Assembly (NCBI RefSeq): GCF_028289625.1
Contig: NZ_JANQOM010000040.1
Location: 20,332-84,331, forward strand
Length of the DNA stretch: 64,000 nucleotides
Reading direction: 5' to 3'
Source of the DNA: Winogradskyella sp.
GTDB lineage: Bacteria > Bacteroidota > Bacteroidia > Flavobacteriales > Flavobacteriaceae
In this document: positions 44,658 to 53,226 of the stretch, in pieces
How positions within the stretch are numbered: the first letter of the stretch is position 1
How the letters are laid out: each line of letters begins with the position of its first letter
Made by a program: the position numbers and the translations under genes
The notes under the pieces: model-generated
Seen by the model: the letters and a program-made list of their open reading frames with translations, nothing else
Databases searched by the model: none
Told to the model about the DNA's origin: nothing

Positions 44658-45431
44658 TCAGCGACCTAAATAACCACCATCTACTGGGATTATAGTGCCT
44701 GTAACATAATCACTCGCAGAAGATGCTAAGAATACTGTAAGTCCTTTTAAATCTTCACCAGTTCCCCATCTTTTCATCGGAACTCTCATGAATACTTCTT
44801 CAGTTCGTTTCTTATCATTAATTAAGGCTGTATTTAATTGGGTGTCCATATACCCAGGAGCTATAGCATTAACGCAAATACCTTTTGCAGCGAGATCATT
44901 TGATAGGGCTTTTGTAAGTTGGCCTACGCCACCTTTTGAGGCAGCATATGCTGGAATTGTTATTCCTCCAAGGAAACTCATTAATGACGCGATGTTTATA
45001 ATTTTCCCACCATTGTGCTGTAGCATGGTATTAATCGCGTATTTACAATAATAGAAAGTCGCATCTAAGTTAATAGCTATAACTTTACTCCATTCTTCTT
45101 CTGGGAAGTCTTCACTAGGATACCTTCTTTGAATACCAGCGGAATTCACTAGGATATCTACTTGTCCACCAAGCAGTTCTAACGCCTTACTGTAAGAACT
45201 TTTTACTTCTTCAATCTTACTTACATCAGCTTTTATTGGGTCGACGTTTAGATTATTATCCTTGAAAGTTTTGCAAATGTCATACATTCTTTCGTCGAGG
45301 TCAATGATAACAACTTGGGCTCCAGCTTCAGCTAAACCTTCGGCTATTGCTTTACCAAGGTCGCCAGCACCACCGACTACAATTGCTTTTTTGCCATTTA
45401 GTTTAAATTTTTCTAATATGTTTTTACTCAT
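44658..45431 (-). CDS. SDR oxidoreductase, KduD/gluconate 5-dehydrogenase-like
   Basis: A 257-residue classical SDR. The nucleotide motif GGAGDLGKAIA is at 19-29, the structural motif reads NSAGIQRRYPSEDFP, the catalytic YAASK is followed by GGVGQ, and the C-terminus has the PVDGGYLGR end. The AGIQRR-x-P-x-x-x-F block is typical of 2-deoxy-gluconate/5-keto-gluconate dehydrogenases of the KduD type. It is the last gene of the five-gene minus-strand cluster, 29 bases after the ATP-grasp gene. This suggests it reduces or oxidises a sugar acid made or used in that cluster. Confidence 0.85.
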   Translation of the reverse strand: MSKNILEKFKLNGKKAIVVGGAGDLGKAIAEGLAEAGAQVVIIDLDERMYDICKTFKDNNLNVDPIKADVSKIEEVKSSYSKALELLGGQVDILVNSAGIQRRYPSEDFPEEEWSKVIAINLDATFYYCKYAINTMLQHNGGKIINIASLMSFLGGITIPAYAASKGGVGQLTKALSNDLAAKGICVNAIAPGYMDTQLNTALINDKKRTEEVFMRVPMKRWGTGEDLKGLTVFLASSASDYVTGTIIPVDGGYLGR

Positions 45432-45460
45432 TTTAATTTCATAGGTTAGGGTTATTATCT

Positions 45461-46750
45461 TTAATAATGACTATAGTCATCGGGATTCCATAACTCAGTC
45501 CATTCCAGAACCATATCTTGTCCTTCTTCGTCTTTTATTTCTAAGATATTTTGAATGTCTAAAATAGTTTGATTGGTTTCAGCTACTGAATCTGAAACTG
45601 TATAAATTCTATAAAGTACTTGTCTTTCAGTTCCTATCATTGCGGGCTCTACCACATCACCTTCTTTAAAGCGCTCTACAACAAAGATGACGTTTTTATG
45701 ATTTTTAAGTTCTTCTAATCCTTTTATTGATGCAATTTTTCCGGCGTTAAGCAATACCCAAATTGAACATGCTTTTTTCCCCCGCATCATATAATCATTT
45801 TGTTCCGCAAAATTAGGTTCACCAAAAACTCCTGTTAAAGCGAAATTTAACAACATTTTTCTATGGTCAAAGCCATTGACATGTGCCAAATGTATATGAG
45901 GAGCTTCACCTTGTAATCTAAAACCAGGGTCGTAACTATAAAACTCTCCATTTTCCACAAAGAATTGAACATTTAAGACTCCATTCTTCACATTAGTGGC
46001 TTTAAATAATTCACAAAGTTTTGGATGAACATTTTCCACAAATTCATTGGTGAGTTTAGATGGGTAGATTGTGGCTAAACCAATAGGACTCGAATTACCC
46101 TGAATTCTTGTTAAGCATCTGTCATACACAGCCGATAAATAGGGTTCTCCATCTTTAAATGTGTAGTAAGCTGCCATATCATCACAATTAGCATCCATAT
46201 ATTTTTCTACCAAGACTACACCCTTCTTAGAGAATTTTAATGCGTTTCTTACAGTATCATTATAATCGGCTTCATCTCGACAAATCTTCATGCCAACACC
46301 TCCACCGCTGTCCACAGGTTTTACCATTAATGGAAGATTCACATTTTTTGGTTTACGTATTTCTTCACCTTTCTGAATGTATATACCAGGTATATCTTGT
46401 ACGCCATATGCTTCGCAATAGCGTTTATACCCATCCTTACTGCAAAAAGCTTCGATTGTACCGTCAGTAGCATAGCACGGAAATCCAAGTATTTCGCAAA
46501 TTTCTTTGTAAGGTTTTACAAGGATGTCAGCAACTCCAACAAGGACACCATCTACATTTCTATCCTTAGCAACTTTTACAATACCATCAATATCAAAACC
46601 GTCTATATTATAGGTTTCCGCTGCAAACTTTTTAGCAGGTGCATCTGGATTAGGATCAATTACAATGGTGTGTAATCCCATATCATTGGCTACTTCAACT
46701 AATACACCTGTTTCGGGATTTCCGCCTAGTATGATTATTTTCTGTTTCAT
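45461..46750 (-). CDS. ATP-grasp family ligase
   Basis: A 429-residue ATP-dependent carboxylate-amine or -thiol ligase. The N-terminal preATP-grasp domain starts IIILGGNPETGVLVEVANDM, the glycine-rich loop is MVKPVDSGGGVGMKI, the EKYMD region holds the nucleotide-binding glutamate, and the metal-binding part reads NVQFFVENGEFYSYD. These are typical of PurK/CarB-like and of many small-molecule ligases. A C-terminal extension of about 130 residues after the catalytic core has no match I recognise. Position between a glycosyltransferase and a sugar dehydrogenase suggests it links a sugar-acid carboxylate to an amine, which is an inference from context. Confidence 0.82.
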   Translation of the reverse strand: MKQKIIILGGNPETGVLVEVANDMGLHTIVIDPNPDAPAKKFAAETYNIDGFDIDGIVKVAKDRNVDGVLVGVADILVKPYKEICEILGFPCYATDGTIEAFCSKDGYKRYCEAYGVQDIPGIYIQKGEEIRKPKNVNLPLMVKPVDSGGGVGMKICRDEADYNDTVRNALKFSKKGVVLVEKYMDANCDDMAAYYTFKDGEPYLSAVYDRCLTRIQGNSSPIGLATIYPSKLTNEFVENVHPKLCELFKATNVKNGVLNVQFFVENGEFYSYDPGFRLQGEAPHIHLAHVNGFDHRKMLLNFALTGVFGEPNFAEQNDYMMRGKKACSIWVLLNAGKIASIKGLEELKNHKNVIFVVERFKEGDVVEPAMIGTERQVLYRIYTVSDSVAETNQTILDIQNILEIKDEEGQDMVLEWTELWNPDDYSHY

Positions 46751-46796
46751 TATTATTGATTTTTTAAGGGATTTAAGTTAAACATAGATAACATCT

Positions 46797-48032
46797 TTAT
46801 TGGTGTTGGGTGAAAATAAAATTTTGGTCAAAGCCTAAATCTTTTATTAGGGTTTCAATTTTAGTTGTATCTGTGTTAATTTTTACAATTTTTGAGCTAT
46901 CAATACCCATTAATTCTAATTCTACCTTCAAAGATTTATGAATTAAAGGGTTAATAGTTGCTATGACTAAATAATCAAATTCATCATTCTGAATACTACT
47001 GATAGGATTTACGGTATTTTCTCCAACTTTTAAATCGTGAAAATCTACGTCAATCCATTTAATGATTTTAAAGTAATCTGTCTTTAAATTGGTAGATAAT
47101 ATGTGCTGTCCAAAAGAACCAGAACTATAAACAACAATTTTTGAACCTTTCTCAGTATTTAGAAAAGGATTAAACCAATAGCCCTGTTTTTCATTATATA
47201 TAAGTCCTCCAGACCTTACTAATATCTGTGAATATAGATAATAAGTGATTTGGTTATTAAGGTTTTCCTCATCCAATACAGGACTTAACTTAGTTTTAAG
47301 ATAATTCATTAAAAGTCCTAATCTATAATATTCAATTTTAGGATTTTCAATTGATTTTACAATGGAGTCATGCCTTTGTCTATAATAGTAAAGCGGTATT
47401 TTACTAATAGCTAATCGTTTTGAAAGTGCTAGGTAAGAATATGTAATTGCCGCATCTTCTCCCATAATGACTTCGTTAGGGATGCCGTATAAGACTTGTT
47501 TTAGAAGATCTTTTCTGAACAGTTTATTCCATACATAGGTGGACATGCCATGTTCACAAAATTCGCCGTTAAAAATAGCATTTGGCAAAATTTCGGATTT
47601 AATTTTGACTTCATCATAGAAACCAGGATTCTTTGGTTTTATGGTTTCTATTTTACCATCAAATTCTCTAAAATGACCAGTTACTACTAAATCAGCATCA
47701 TTAGCTATAGCTAGTTTGTATAAAGTGTCGAGATAAAAATGATCCACCCAATCATCACCATCAACATAAGCAATATAAGTTCCCAAGGCGGCATCTAATC
47801 CTGCTTTTCTGGCTGATAAGAGTCCTCCATTAGGTTTATGAATTACTTTAATCCTGTTATCAGTTTCTGCATATTCATCACATATCTTAGGGCAATTATC
47901 AGGACTTCCATCATCTATTAACAACAACTCAAAGTCCTTAAAAGATTGCTCTAATAGACTTTCTATACACTTGGGCAAGTATTTTTCTATACGATAAATA
48001 GGAACAATGACACTAATTTTAATAGTACTCAT
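46797..48032 (-). CDS. Glycosyltransferase family 2 with extra C-terminal Rossmann-like domain
   Basis: A 411-residue protein. The GT2 catalytic domain (residues 1-about 230) has SVIVPIYRIEKYLPKCIESL, the DDGSPDNCP segment, and DGDDW as the metal-binding motif. A helical region follows, and the C-terminal about 100 residues contain a nucleotide-binding-like pattern VVYSSGSFGQHILS with a strand ending in YLVIATINP. That C-terminal fold resembles a CoA- or NAD-binding domain seen at the end of some LPS transferases. No membrane helices were found, so the enzyme is cytoplasmic or peripheral. It lies five bases after the SMP-30 gene and 46 bases before the ATP-grasp gene. Confidence 0.83.
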   Translation of the reverse strand: MSTIKISVIVPIYRIEKYLPKCIESLLEQSFKDFELLLIDDGSPDNCPKICDEYAETDNRIKVIHKPNGGLLSARKAGLDAALGTYIAYVDGDDWVDHFYLDTLYKLAIANDADLVVTGHFREFDGKIETIKPKNPGFYDEVKIKSEILPNAIFNGEFCEHGMSTYVWNKLFRKDLLKQVLYGIPNEVIMGEDAAITYSYLALSKRLAISKIPLYYYRQRHDSIVKSIENPKIEYYRLGLLMNYLKTKLSPVLDEENLNNQITYYLYSQILVRSGGLIYNEKQGYWFNPFLNTEKGSKIVVYSSGSFGQHILSTNLKTDYFKIIKWIDVDFHDLKVGENTVNPISSIQNDEFDYLVIATINPLIHKSLKVELELMGIDSSKIVKINTDTTKIETLIKDLGFDQNFIFTQHQ

Positions 48033-48037
48033 AGTTT

Positions 48038-48862
48038 TTAAATTTTATTTAATTCAATATAAAACAGACCACTTCCGTTAGTATAATCTGATTTGTTCTC
48101 ATCCCTTGCCGTTGTGACATAAAGGTTGCCCACATTATCAAAACAGCAGGAGGTTACATTTATAAAAGGGAGCTCAACTTTTTTTAGTTGTTCGCCATTC
48201 AAAGGATTCCATTGCGACACACAGGCACCACCCCATTCTGCAATCCAAAGCATTCCATTTTTATCCATGCACATTCCATCCGGATGACCAATATTATTAA
48301 ATTCAATTACATAATCCACAAAGACTACATCACCTGTGTCAATATTATAATTGTATTTCGCAACCTTTTTGATTGGGGTATCAATAAAGTATAGCGTGCT
48401 GTTATCATTAGTAAAAGCCAATCCATTTGAAATGGTTGTATTTTTTATAATGGTTTTAGCAGTGCCATTATGATAAGAATATACATTACCAATGCCCTCA
48501 ACTACTTTAGGGTAACCCATAGTGCCAATGATATATCTTCCTACAGCATCTTTAATACCATCATTGTAACGTACGTTATCGTTAATATCAATTTGAAATT
48601 TAAAAGACGATTTTAAGGTGCTAAAATCAATCTCATAGAATCCATTTTTAGAGGCAACTACGACCAGCTTTTTTGATTTGAGATAGACATTGCTTGTTGG
48701 GGAATCTAACTTAACACTGAGAATTTCTTTTGTTTTTGGATTATAGCAATACACAAGGTTGTCTAGTATCGAAACAAAATAAAGAAGTTCATTGTCCAAA
48801 TCAAAAATTGGTCCTTCAAAAAGTTCGGCAGATTGGGAAAAGTAAATTAAGTGCGACGTCAT
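48038..48862 (-). CDS. SMP-30/gluconolactonase family protein
   Basis: A six-bladed beta-propeller lactonase of 274 residues. Metal-binding residues of the family are present: the glutamate in LFEGPIFD, asparagine in RYNDGIKD, asparagine in ISNGLAF, and aspartate in GHPDGMC. It would hydrolyse a sugar lactone to its aldonic or uronic acid. No signal peptide is visible, so it acts in the cytoplasm. It is ten bases after an SDR gene and five bases before a glycosyltransferase gene, so it belongs to the cluster. Confidence 0.85.
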   Translation of the reverse strand: MTSHLIYFSQSAELFEGPIFDLDNELLYFVSILDNLVYCYNPKTKEILSVKLDSPTSNVYLKSKKLVVVASKNGFYEIDFSTLKSSFKFQIDINDNVRYNDGIKDAVGRYIIGTMGYPKVVEGIGNVYSYHNGTAKTIIKNTTISNGLAFTNDNSTLYFIDTPIKKVAKYNYNIDTGDVVFVDYVIEFNNIGHPDGMCMDKNGMLWIAEWGGACVSQWNPLNGEQLKKVELPFINVTSCCFDNVGNLYVTTARDENKSDYTNGSGLFYIELNKI

Positions 48863-48872
48863 TACAAATGAT

Positions 48873-49619
48873 CTATATAAATTCTCCTCCAGTTACGCGC
48901 ATAATTGATCCTGTAGTCATTGCAGAGTCATCTGAAATGAAGTGCATCACAGCAGGAACAGGATCGTAGGGATTTAGCATGCGTCCCATAGGAATAATTT
49001 CACTAGCATTAGCTTTTAATTCGTCTTCACTGATGCCTTCGCTTGCCCTTAACTCTAATTCACCTTCGGTATGAGTCCAGCCCATAACTAAATAATTGGA
49101 TCTTATGCCATATTTTGCATAATGATGTGCCAAATGATTGGAAAGTGTGTAAAGGGCACTTTTGGTTAAGGCATAAGCTGTCCTATCTTCCTGTCCATAA
49201 TCCATATGTGCTGAACCAAAAAATATTATCGACCCAGACTTATGTTCCATCATTGACTTTAATACATGCTTCAATAGAAAATATGGCGCCTTAAGATTAA
49301 TATTAAAAACACTATCGAAGGTATCTTCATTCGTATCTATAATTGGCGATACAGGAGTTATACCAGCATAAAGCACTAGTGCATCTATTTTTTTAAATCT
49401 TTGAATAGTCTGATTATAATAGTCTTTTATACCGTCAATGGCATTGAGATCGATTTGATGAAAATATAATTGATTTTTAGAGTTGTAAGATTGAATAAGG
49501 TCTTCACCAAGTTTAGCATCACGACCACAAAAAGCAACATTATAGCCTTTGTTTATACATGATTTGAGAATTTCTTTTCCGACACCTTTGGTGCCGCCTA
49601 ATAGCATAACAGTTTTCAT
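48873..49619 (-). CDS. SDR family oxidoreductase, first gene of the sugar cluster
   Basis: A 248-residue short-chain dehydrogenase. The nucleotide-binding motif is GGTKGVGKEIL at 8-18, NAG is replaced by YAG in VLYAGITP, the catalytic serine is in FFGSAH, and the pair is in Y-A-L-T-K. The C-terminal GGEFI is short. The family-level substrate is unreadable. With the lactonase that follows it, a plausible step is oxidation of a sugar at C1 to a lactone and then hydrolysis, but this is only inferred from order. The promoter candidate lies about 37 bases upstream. Confidence 0.83.
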   Translation of the reverse strand: MKTVMLLGGTKGVGKEILKSCINKGYNVAFCGRDAKLGEDLIQSYNSKNQLYFHQIDLNAIDGIKDYYNQTIQRFKKIDALVLYAGITPVSPIIDTNEDTFDSVFNINLKAPYFLLKHVLKSMMEHKSGSIIFFGSAHMDYGQEDRTAYALTKSALYTLSNHLAHHYAKYGIRSNYLVMGWTHTEGELELRASEGISEDELKANASEIIPMGRMLNPYDPVPAVMHFISDDSAMTTGSIMRVTGGEFI

Positions 49620-49655
49620 AAAAACACTTGGCTAACTTGGTTAAGTTTATTGCGT

Positions 49656-49663
49656 CAAATCTA
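49656..49663 (-). promoter_or_regulatory. Candidate -7 box for the sugar cluster
   Basis: Reading the minus strand, TAGATTTG fits TAnnTTTG and lies 36 bases before the first ATG of the cluster. A -33 TTG with normal spacing was not found. The 213 bases between the cluster and the upstream gene otherwise hold no clear element. Confidence 0.35.
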
Positions 49664-49832
49664 GCTATTTATTTTTAGTTTTTGAATCTTTTGTCTGTGT
49701 ATTGGCGCTAAAATCCCATGAAATGTGAATAACTGATTTTTTTATCGACAAAAGTTGTTAGTAAAGGGCTTTTAACTCCGTTTTTTAGAATGCTATTGTT
49801 TAAACTCTGGGTATTAAGCATTTGATTTTGAG

Positions 49833-50723
49833 TTAATCAACTCTCAAAAGTGAGCTAGATTTTGAATCTCCAGTTATTGTGACGATGTAAAGATCTGCAT
49901 TGTTGTCCTCATCCATGGTCTTGTATTTGTTATCACCTAGAAGGCCATTTGTAAACATTGGTGTTGTATTGCTATGCCCAACAATTAAAACTGTTCTGCC
50001 TTTTGTAGACGCATAGAATTCATTGGTATCCATTTTTCTAGGATCGTAATATGTAATTTCGATATTGTTGGCTTCAGCAGTAGGCTTTGCCGTTTCTTTT
50101 GTTCTGTTGTAATTGGTAGAATAGACCATATCAAATTTTATATTGTTGAACGTATTCGCCCAATTCTCGGCTCTTTTTTTCCCTGCTTCTGTTAGATGTG
50201 GGTCTTTATTAAATTTGTCAGACTGGTCTTTTTCGGCATGTCTAATCAGATAATAAGTTGTTGTTTGAGCTTCTTCAATAAATTTTTCTTCAAAAGGCCC
50301 TTCCCATATGACTTCTTCAATCATCCATTTGCCATCATCTTTCGATAGTAGCACATAATCAAGCCCCCAAGCTGCAGTCACTTTAGCTGCTGCAATATGA
50401 TTGCTGATTTCCAATACCTTTACGCTGCGCATTTTTGTTTCGGTTCGTGTGCGCCCTTGATCTTTTAGGGTTTTAGCTAGCTTAAGCGCATTTTCATAAC
50501 TTAAATGCTGATAGTATTTAAATTCTCCCGTTTCCTTATCCCTTAAATAACCAAACTTGTAGAGCCGTGGCTTAATGGCTGCTTTTAATTTAGTGGTGTC
50601 TCCTTGATAAAAACCATCAATATAGTTGTTTAGTGTAGCTTCTATTTGGGCTTTGTCTTGGCTTTCTTGAGCGTATAGCAAGAACGACAATAAAAATGAC
50701 AGCGTTATGAGTAATGATTTCAT
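49833..50723 (-). CDS. Exported fusion: NTF2-like domain and histidine phosphatase domain
   Basis: A 296-residue exported protein (signal peptide ending LLYAQ). Residues about 22-145 form an NTF2-like/lumazine-binding-type domain, and residues about 155-290 a histidine phosphatase of the phosphoglycerate-mutase superfamily. The phosphatase has the RHG-like motif LIRHAEK (R161, H162), R207 in YNRTKET, and H250 in LIVGHSNT. Thus the phosphatase is catalytically complete. The substrate is unknown. I have not met this order of domains as a named family. A 75-base gap separates it from deoD upstream on the same strand. Confidence 0.82.
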   Translation of the reverse strand: MKSLLITLSFLLSFLLYAQESQDKAQIEATLNNYIDGFYQGDTTKLKAAIKPRLYKFGYLRDKETGEFKYYQHLSYENALKLAKTLKDQGRTRTETKMRSVKVLEISNHIAAAKVTAAWGLDYVLLSKDDGKWMIEEVIWEGPFEEKFIEEAQTTTYYLIRHAEKDQSDKFNKDPHLTEAGKKRAENWANTFNNIKFDMVYSTNYNRTKETAKPTAEANNIEITYYDPRKMDTNEFYASTKGRTVLIVGHSNTTPMFTNGLLGDNKYKTMDEDNNADLYIVTITGDSKSSSLLRVD

Positions 50724-50798
50724 CTTGTGAGTGATTGGTTAATTCACTCAAAAATAGTTTAAAAAAATGGTTTCTATTTAAAAGAATGTTAAATGAAC

Positions 50799-51497
50799 TT
50801 ATGCCAAATCTAAGGCAATCTCGATCATACTTTTAAAGGTGGTTTCCCGATCTTTACTTGTAGTGCGTTCACCAGTAACCAAAGAATCTGAAATAGTAAG
50901 AATTGCTAATGCATTTACATTGTGTTTAGCAGCTACGGTATAAAGACCTGCGGCTTCCATTTCAACACAAAGCACACCAAACTTAGACCATTTTTTGTAA
51001 GACTCGATATCATCCTCGTAGAATTCGTCCGATGATAAAACATTGCCTGCTTTTATAGGAATATTTTTGACTTTAGCTGCTTCGACGGCTTTAAGGAATA
51101 ATCCAAAATCTGCTGTTGGTGCATAGTCAGCACCACCAAAACGCAATTCATTAACTCCAGAAGTAGAGGAGGCTGCCATAGCCAAAACAACATCCCTAAT
51201 CTTTACGTCTTTTTGGTAAGAACCAGCACTTCCAACTCGGATTAAGTTTTTAACACCGTACTCTTTTATAAGTTCATTAGCGTAGATGGAAATACTTGGA
51301 ATACCCATACCGCTTCCCATAGCTGAAATACGCTTGCCTTTATATGTGCCAGTATAGCCATACATGCCTCTAACTTCATTAAAGCAAAAATAATCTTCAA
51401 GAAAAGTTTCGGCAATCCATTTGGCACGTAATGGGTCACCTGGTAATAAAATAGTTTCTGCAATTTCGCCTTTTTTGGCACCAATATGTACACTCAT
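50799..51497 (-). CDS. deoD: Purine nucleoside phosphorylase, DeoD type
   Basis: Phosphorolysis of purine (deoxy)ribonucleosides to base and (deoxy)ribose-1-phosphate. The 232-residue protein belongs to the hexameric trimer-of-dimers class: [20 protein letters not shown] at the N-terminus, [12 protein letters not shown], the EMEAAGLY motif and SDSLVTGE with the catalytic aspartate. The gene is 28 bases after deoC, so both are one salvage operon. Confidence 0.96.
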   Translation of the reverse strand: MSVHIGAKKGEIAETILLPGDPLRAKWIAETFLEDYFCFNEVRGMYGYTGTYKGKRISAMGSGMGIPSISIYANELIKEYGVKNLIRVGSAGSYQKDVKIRDVVLAMAASSTSGVNELRFGGADYAPTADFGLFLKAVEAAKVKNIPIKAGNVLSSDEFYEDDIESYKKWSKFGVLCVEMEAAGLYTVAAKHNVNALAILTISDSLVTGERTTSKDRETTFKSMIEIALDLA

Positions 51498-51525
51498 GCT
51501 GTAAAGTTACACAAAGTGTTTTAAA

Positions 51526-52188
51526 CTAATAGGCAGAATGTGAGGTTTGATTGGTCATCATCGCCACTCCTGAAGAAGCACCGATTCTATGTACTCCAAC
51601 TTCTATATACTTTAAAGCGGTTTCTGTATCCCTGATTCCACCTGAAGCTTTTATTTTCAGTCGATCTTTAACACTCTTTTTCATAATCTTCACTGCAGTT
51701 AGTGTAGCACCACTTTTAGAGAACCCAGTTGATGTCTTTACAAAGTCTGCTTTCGCGTCTATACAGATTTCACAAGCTTTGACAATCTCATTCTTAGAAA
51801 GTTCACTAATTTCCAATATCACTTTTAGTGGTATTGGGCCAATGGCACGTTTTACATTGCTAATATCTTTAAGTACGGCGACGTAGTTTTTACTCTTTAA
51901 GCGACCAATATTCATTACCATATCTATTTCTGAAGCTCCTTCTTCAATGGCTTTTTTAGCCTCAAAAATTTTTGCTTCGGTGGACATCGCACCTAAAGGA
52001 AAACCAACAACTGTACAAACCTTAATATCAGAACGTCCTAATGCCTGTTTTGCAATAGGCACATAACTGCTATTAACACAAACAGAATAGAAATTGTATT
52101 TTAATGCTTCTTGACAAAGGTTAAGGATGTCGGCTTCTGTTGCAGTTGGACTCAGCAGGGTATGATCTATGTATCTATTTAAATCCAT
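51526..52188 (-). CDS. deoC: Deoxyribose-phosphate aldolase
   Basis: Splits 2-deoxyribose-5-phosphate to acetaldehyde and glyceraldehyde-3-phosphate, feeding deoxynucleosides into glycolysis. The 220-residue TIM barrel has the Schiff-base lysine K151 in ADFVKTSTGFS, D89 in EIDMVMNIG and K179-type lysine in KASGGIRD. Together with deoD it forms a compact operon; the phosphopentomutase that links the two reactions is not in the window. Confidence 0.96.
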   Translation of the reverse strand: MDLNRYIDHTLLSPTATEADILNLCQEALKYNFYSVCVNSSYVPIAKQALGRSDIKVCTVVGFPLGAMSTEAKIFEAKKAIEEGASEIDMVMNIGRLKSKNYVAVLKDISNVKRAIGPIPLKVILEISELSKNEIVKACEICIDAKADFVKTSTGFSKSGATLTAVKIMKKSVKDRLKIKASGGIRDTETALKYIEVGVHRIGASSGVAMMTNQTSHSAY

Positions 52189-52529
52189 TTATTATAAGTA
52201 GGGTTTATAAAATGATTAACTATAGTAATTCCCTTTCTATCAGAGGGAAACTAAACAAGATTAATTAAACAATAAGTGTGTTGGAATTAAATAGCTCGAT
52301 AAAATTAATGATTTATCCGTTAAAGTGTATGTTAAAATTTAAAATAAATTGTGCATTTCGTCGAAAAAAGTGTGTATGTCGATGCAAATACCTATAAAAC
52401 AGAAGCTTATTTTATTACTTGTTATTTGCAATAAATTAGTCTAGAAAATTAAAGTTTTTTATTCATGATATTTATCAGTATTTAAGGCATTTGAAGCATT
52501 TATTTTTGTGGAAATTTAAATATTATACC
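52189..52529. promoter_or_regulatory. Divergent region between deoC and ompW-like gene
   Basis: This 341-base stretch has no gene. It is AT-rich and contains a short palindrome, TTCCCT (52229-52234) with AGGGAA (52244-52249), which is a possible operator for the deo operon. Toward the plus strand TATTTTTG at 52501-52508 fits a -7 box for the OmpW-like gene 22 bases before its ATG. The longer open frame starting at 52491 lies mostly inside this leader and is not used. Confidence 0.5.
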
Positions 52530-53150
52530 ATGAGAAATTTATTATTATATGTTTTACTACTAGGTTTTGTTTTTAACCTAAATGCACAAGAAACCGATAC
52601 TACTGACGATTATAACAAATGGCAAGCGCGTGTTAGATTGATTTCTGTAATTCCATCACCTGGAGATGATATTGAGGGGGCTGATGTTGATATTAGTACT
52701 GCTTTTGTACCTGAAATAGATTTCACGTATTTCTTTAACAAAAATCTAGCTGTTGAGTTAATTTTAGGTACTGCTAAGCATGATGTGGATTTGAATATTG
52801 ATGGAGGTGGCTCTCTTGATTTGGGGCATGTTTGGTTGTTGCCACCAACATTAAACTTACAATATCATTTTTATGCCGATGATTTTAAACCTTATGTTGG
52901 TGCTGGTGTAAATTATACTATATTTTATGGTATTGATGAAGGCGACTTAGATGACATAGATTATGATAACTCATTTGGTTTTTCCTTACAAGCAGGTTTG
53001 GACTATAATTTGAACGATAAATGGTTCTTAAACTTAGACTTAAAGAAATTGTTCCTTAAAACCGATGTAACCGTTAATGGCAGTCCAGATACTTCAGAAG
53101 TTAACATAGATCCTTTTATTGTTGGTCTCGGTGTTGGAATGAAATTCTAA
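52530..53150 (+). CDS. OmpW-like outer-membrane beta-barrel protein
   Basis: A 206-residue eight-stranded outer-membrane barrel. Signal peptide (ending LNAQ) is followed by the family features: the W in YNKWQARVRL, the long aromatic strand EIDFTYFFNKNLAVELILG, LPPTLNLQYHF and YVGAGVNYTIFY, then a terminal strand with the GVGMKF end. OmpW proteins bind small hydrophobic compounds. The start is ATG 52530; 52491 is too early, as explained above. It is isolated by a strong terminator. Confidence 0.86.
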   Translation: MRNLLLYVLLLGFVFNLNAQETDTTDDYNKWQARVRLISVIPSPGDDIEGADVDISTAFVPEIDFTYFFNKNLAVELILGTAKHDVDLNIDGGGSLDLGHVWLLPPTLNLQYHFYADDFKPYVGAGVNYTIFYGIDEGDLDDIDYDNSFGFSLQAGLDYNLNDKWFLNLDLKKLFLKTDVTVNGSPDTSEVNIDPFIVGLGVGMKF

Positions 53151-53175
53151 AACTAATAATCTTATTGAAATAAAG

Positions 53176-53205
53176 AATAGCCTCACGTATTGAGGCTATT
53201 TTTTG
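53176..53205 (+). terminator. Rho-independent terminator after the ompW-like gene
   Basis: AATAGCCTCA (53176-53185) pairs perfectly with TGAGGCTATT (53191-53200) around a five-base loop, with TTTT following. It also separates the convergent TraB-like gene. Confidence 0.9.
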
Positions 53206-53226
53206 TTGTAACCATTCTACCAAACA

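Noticed and set aside
5144..49619. Three SDR genes as a recent gene family expansion
   Set aside because: Their nucleotide-binding and active-site segments differ clearly (TGTSRGIG, GGAGDLGK, GGTKGVGK), so they are distinct subfamilies.
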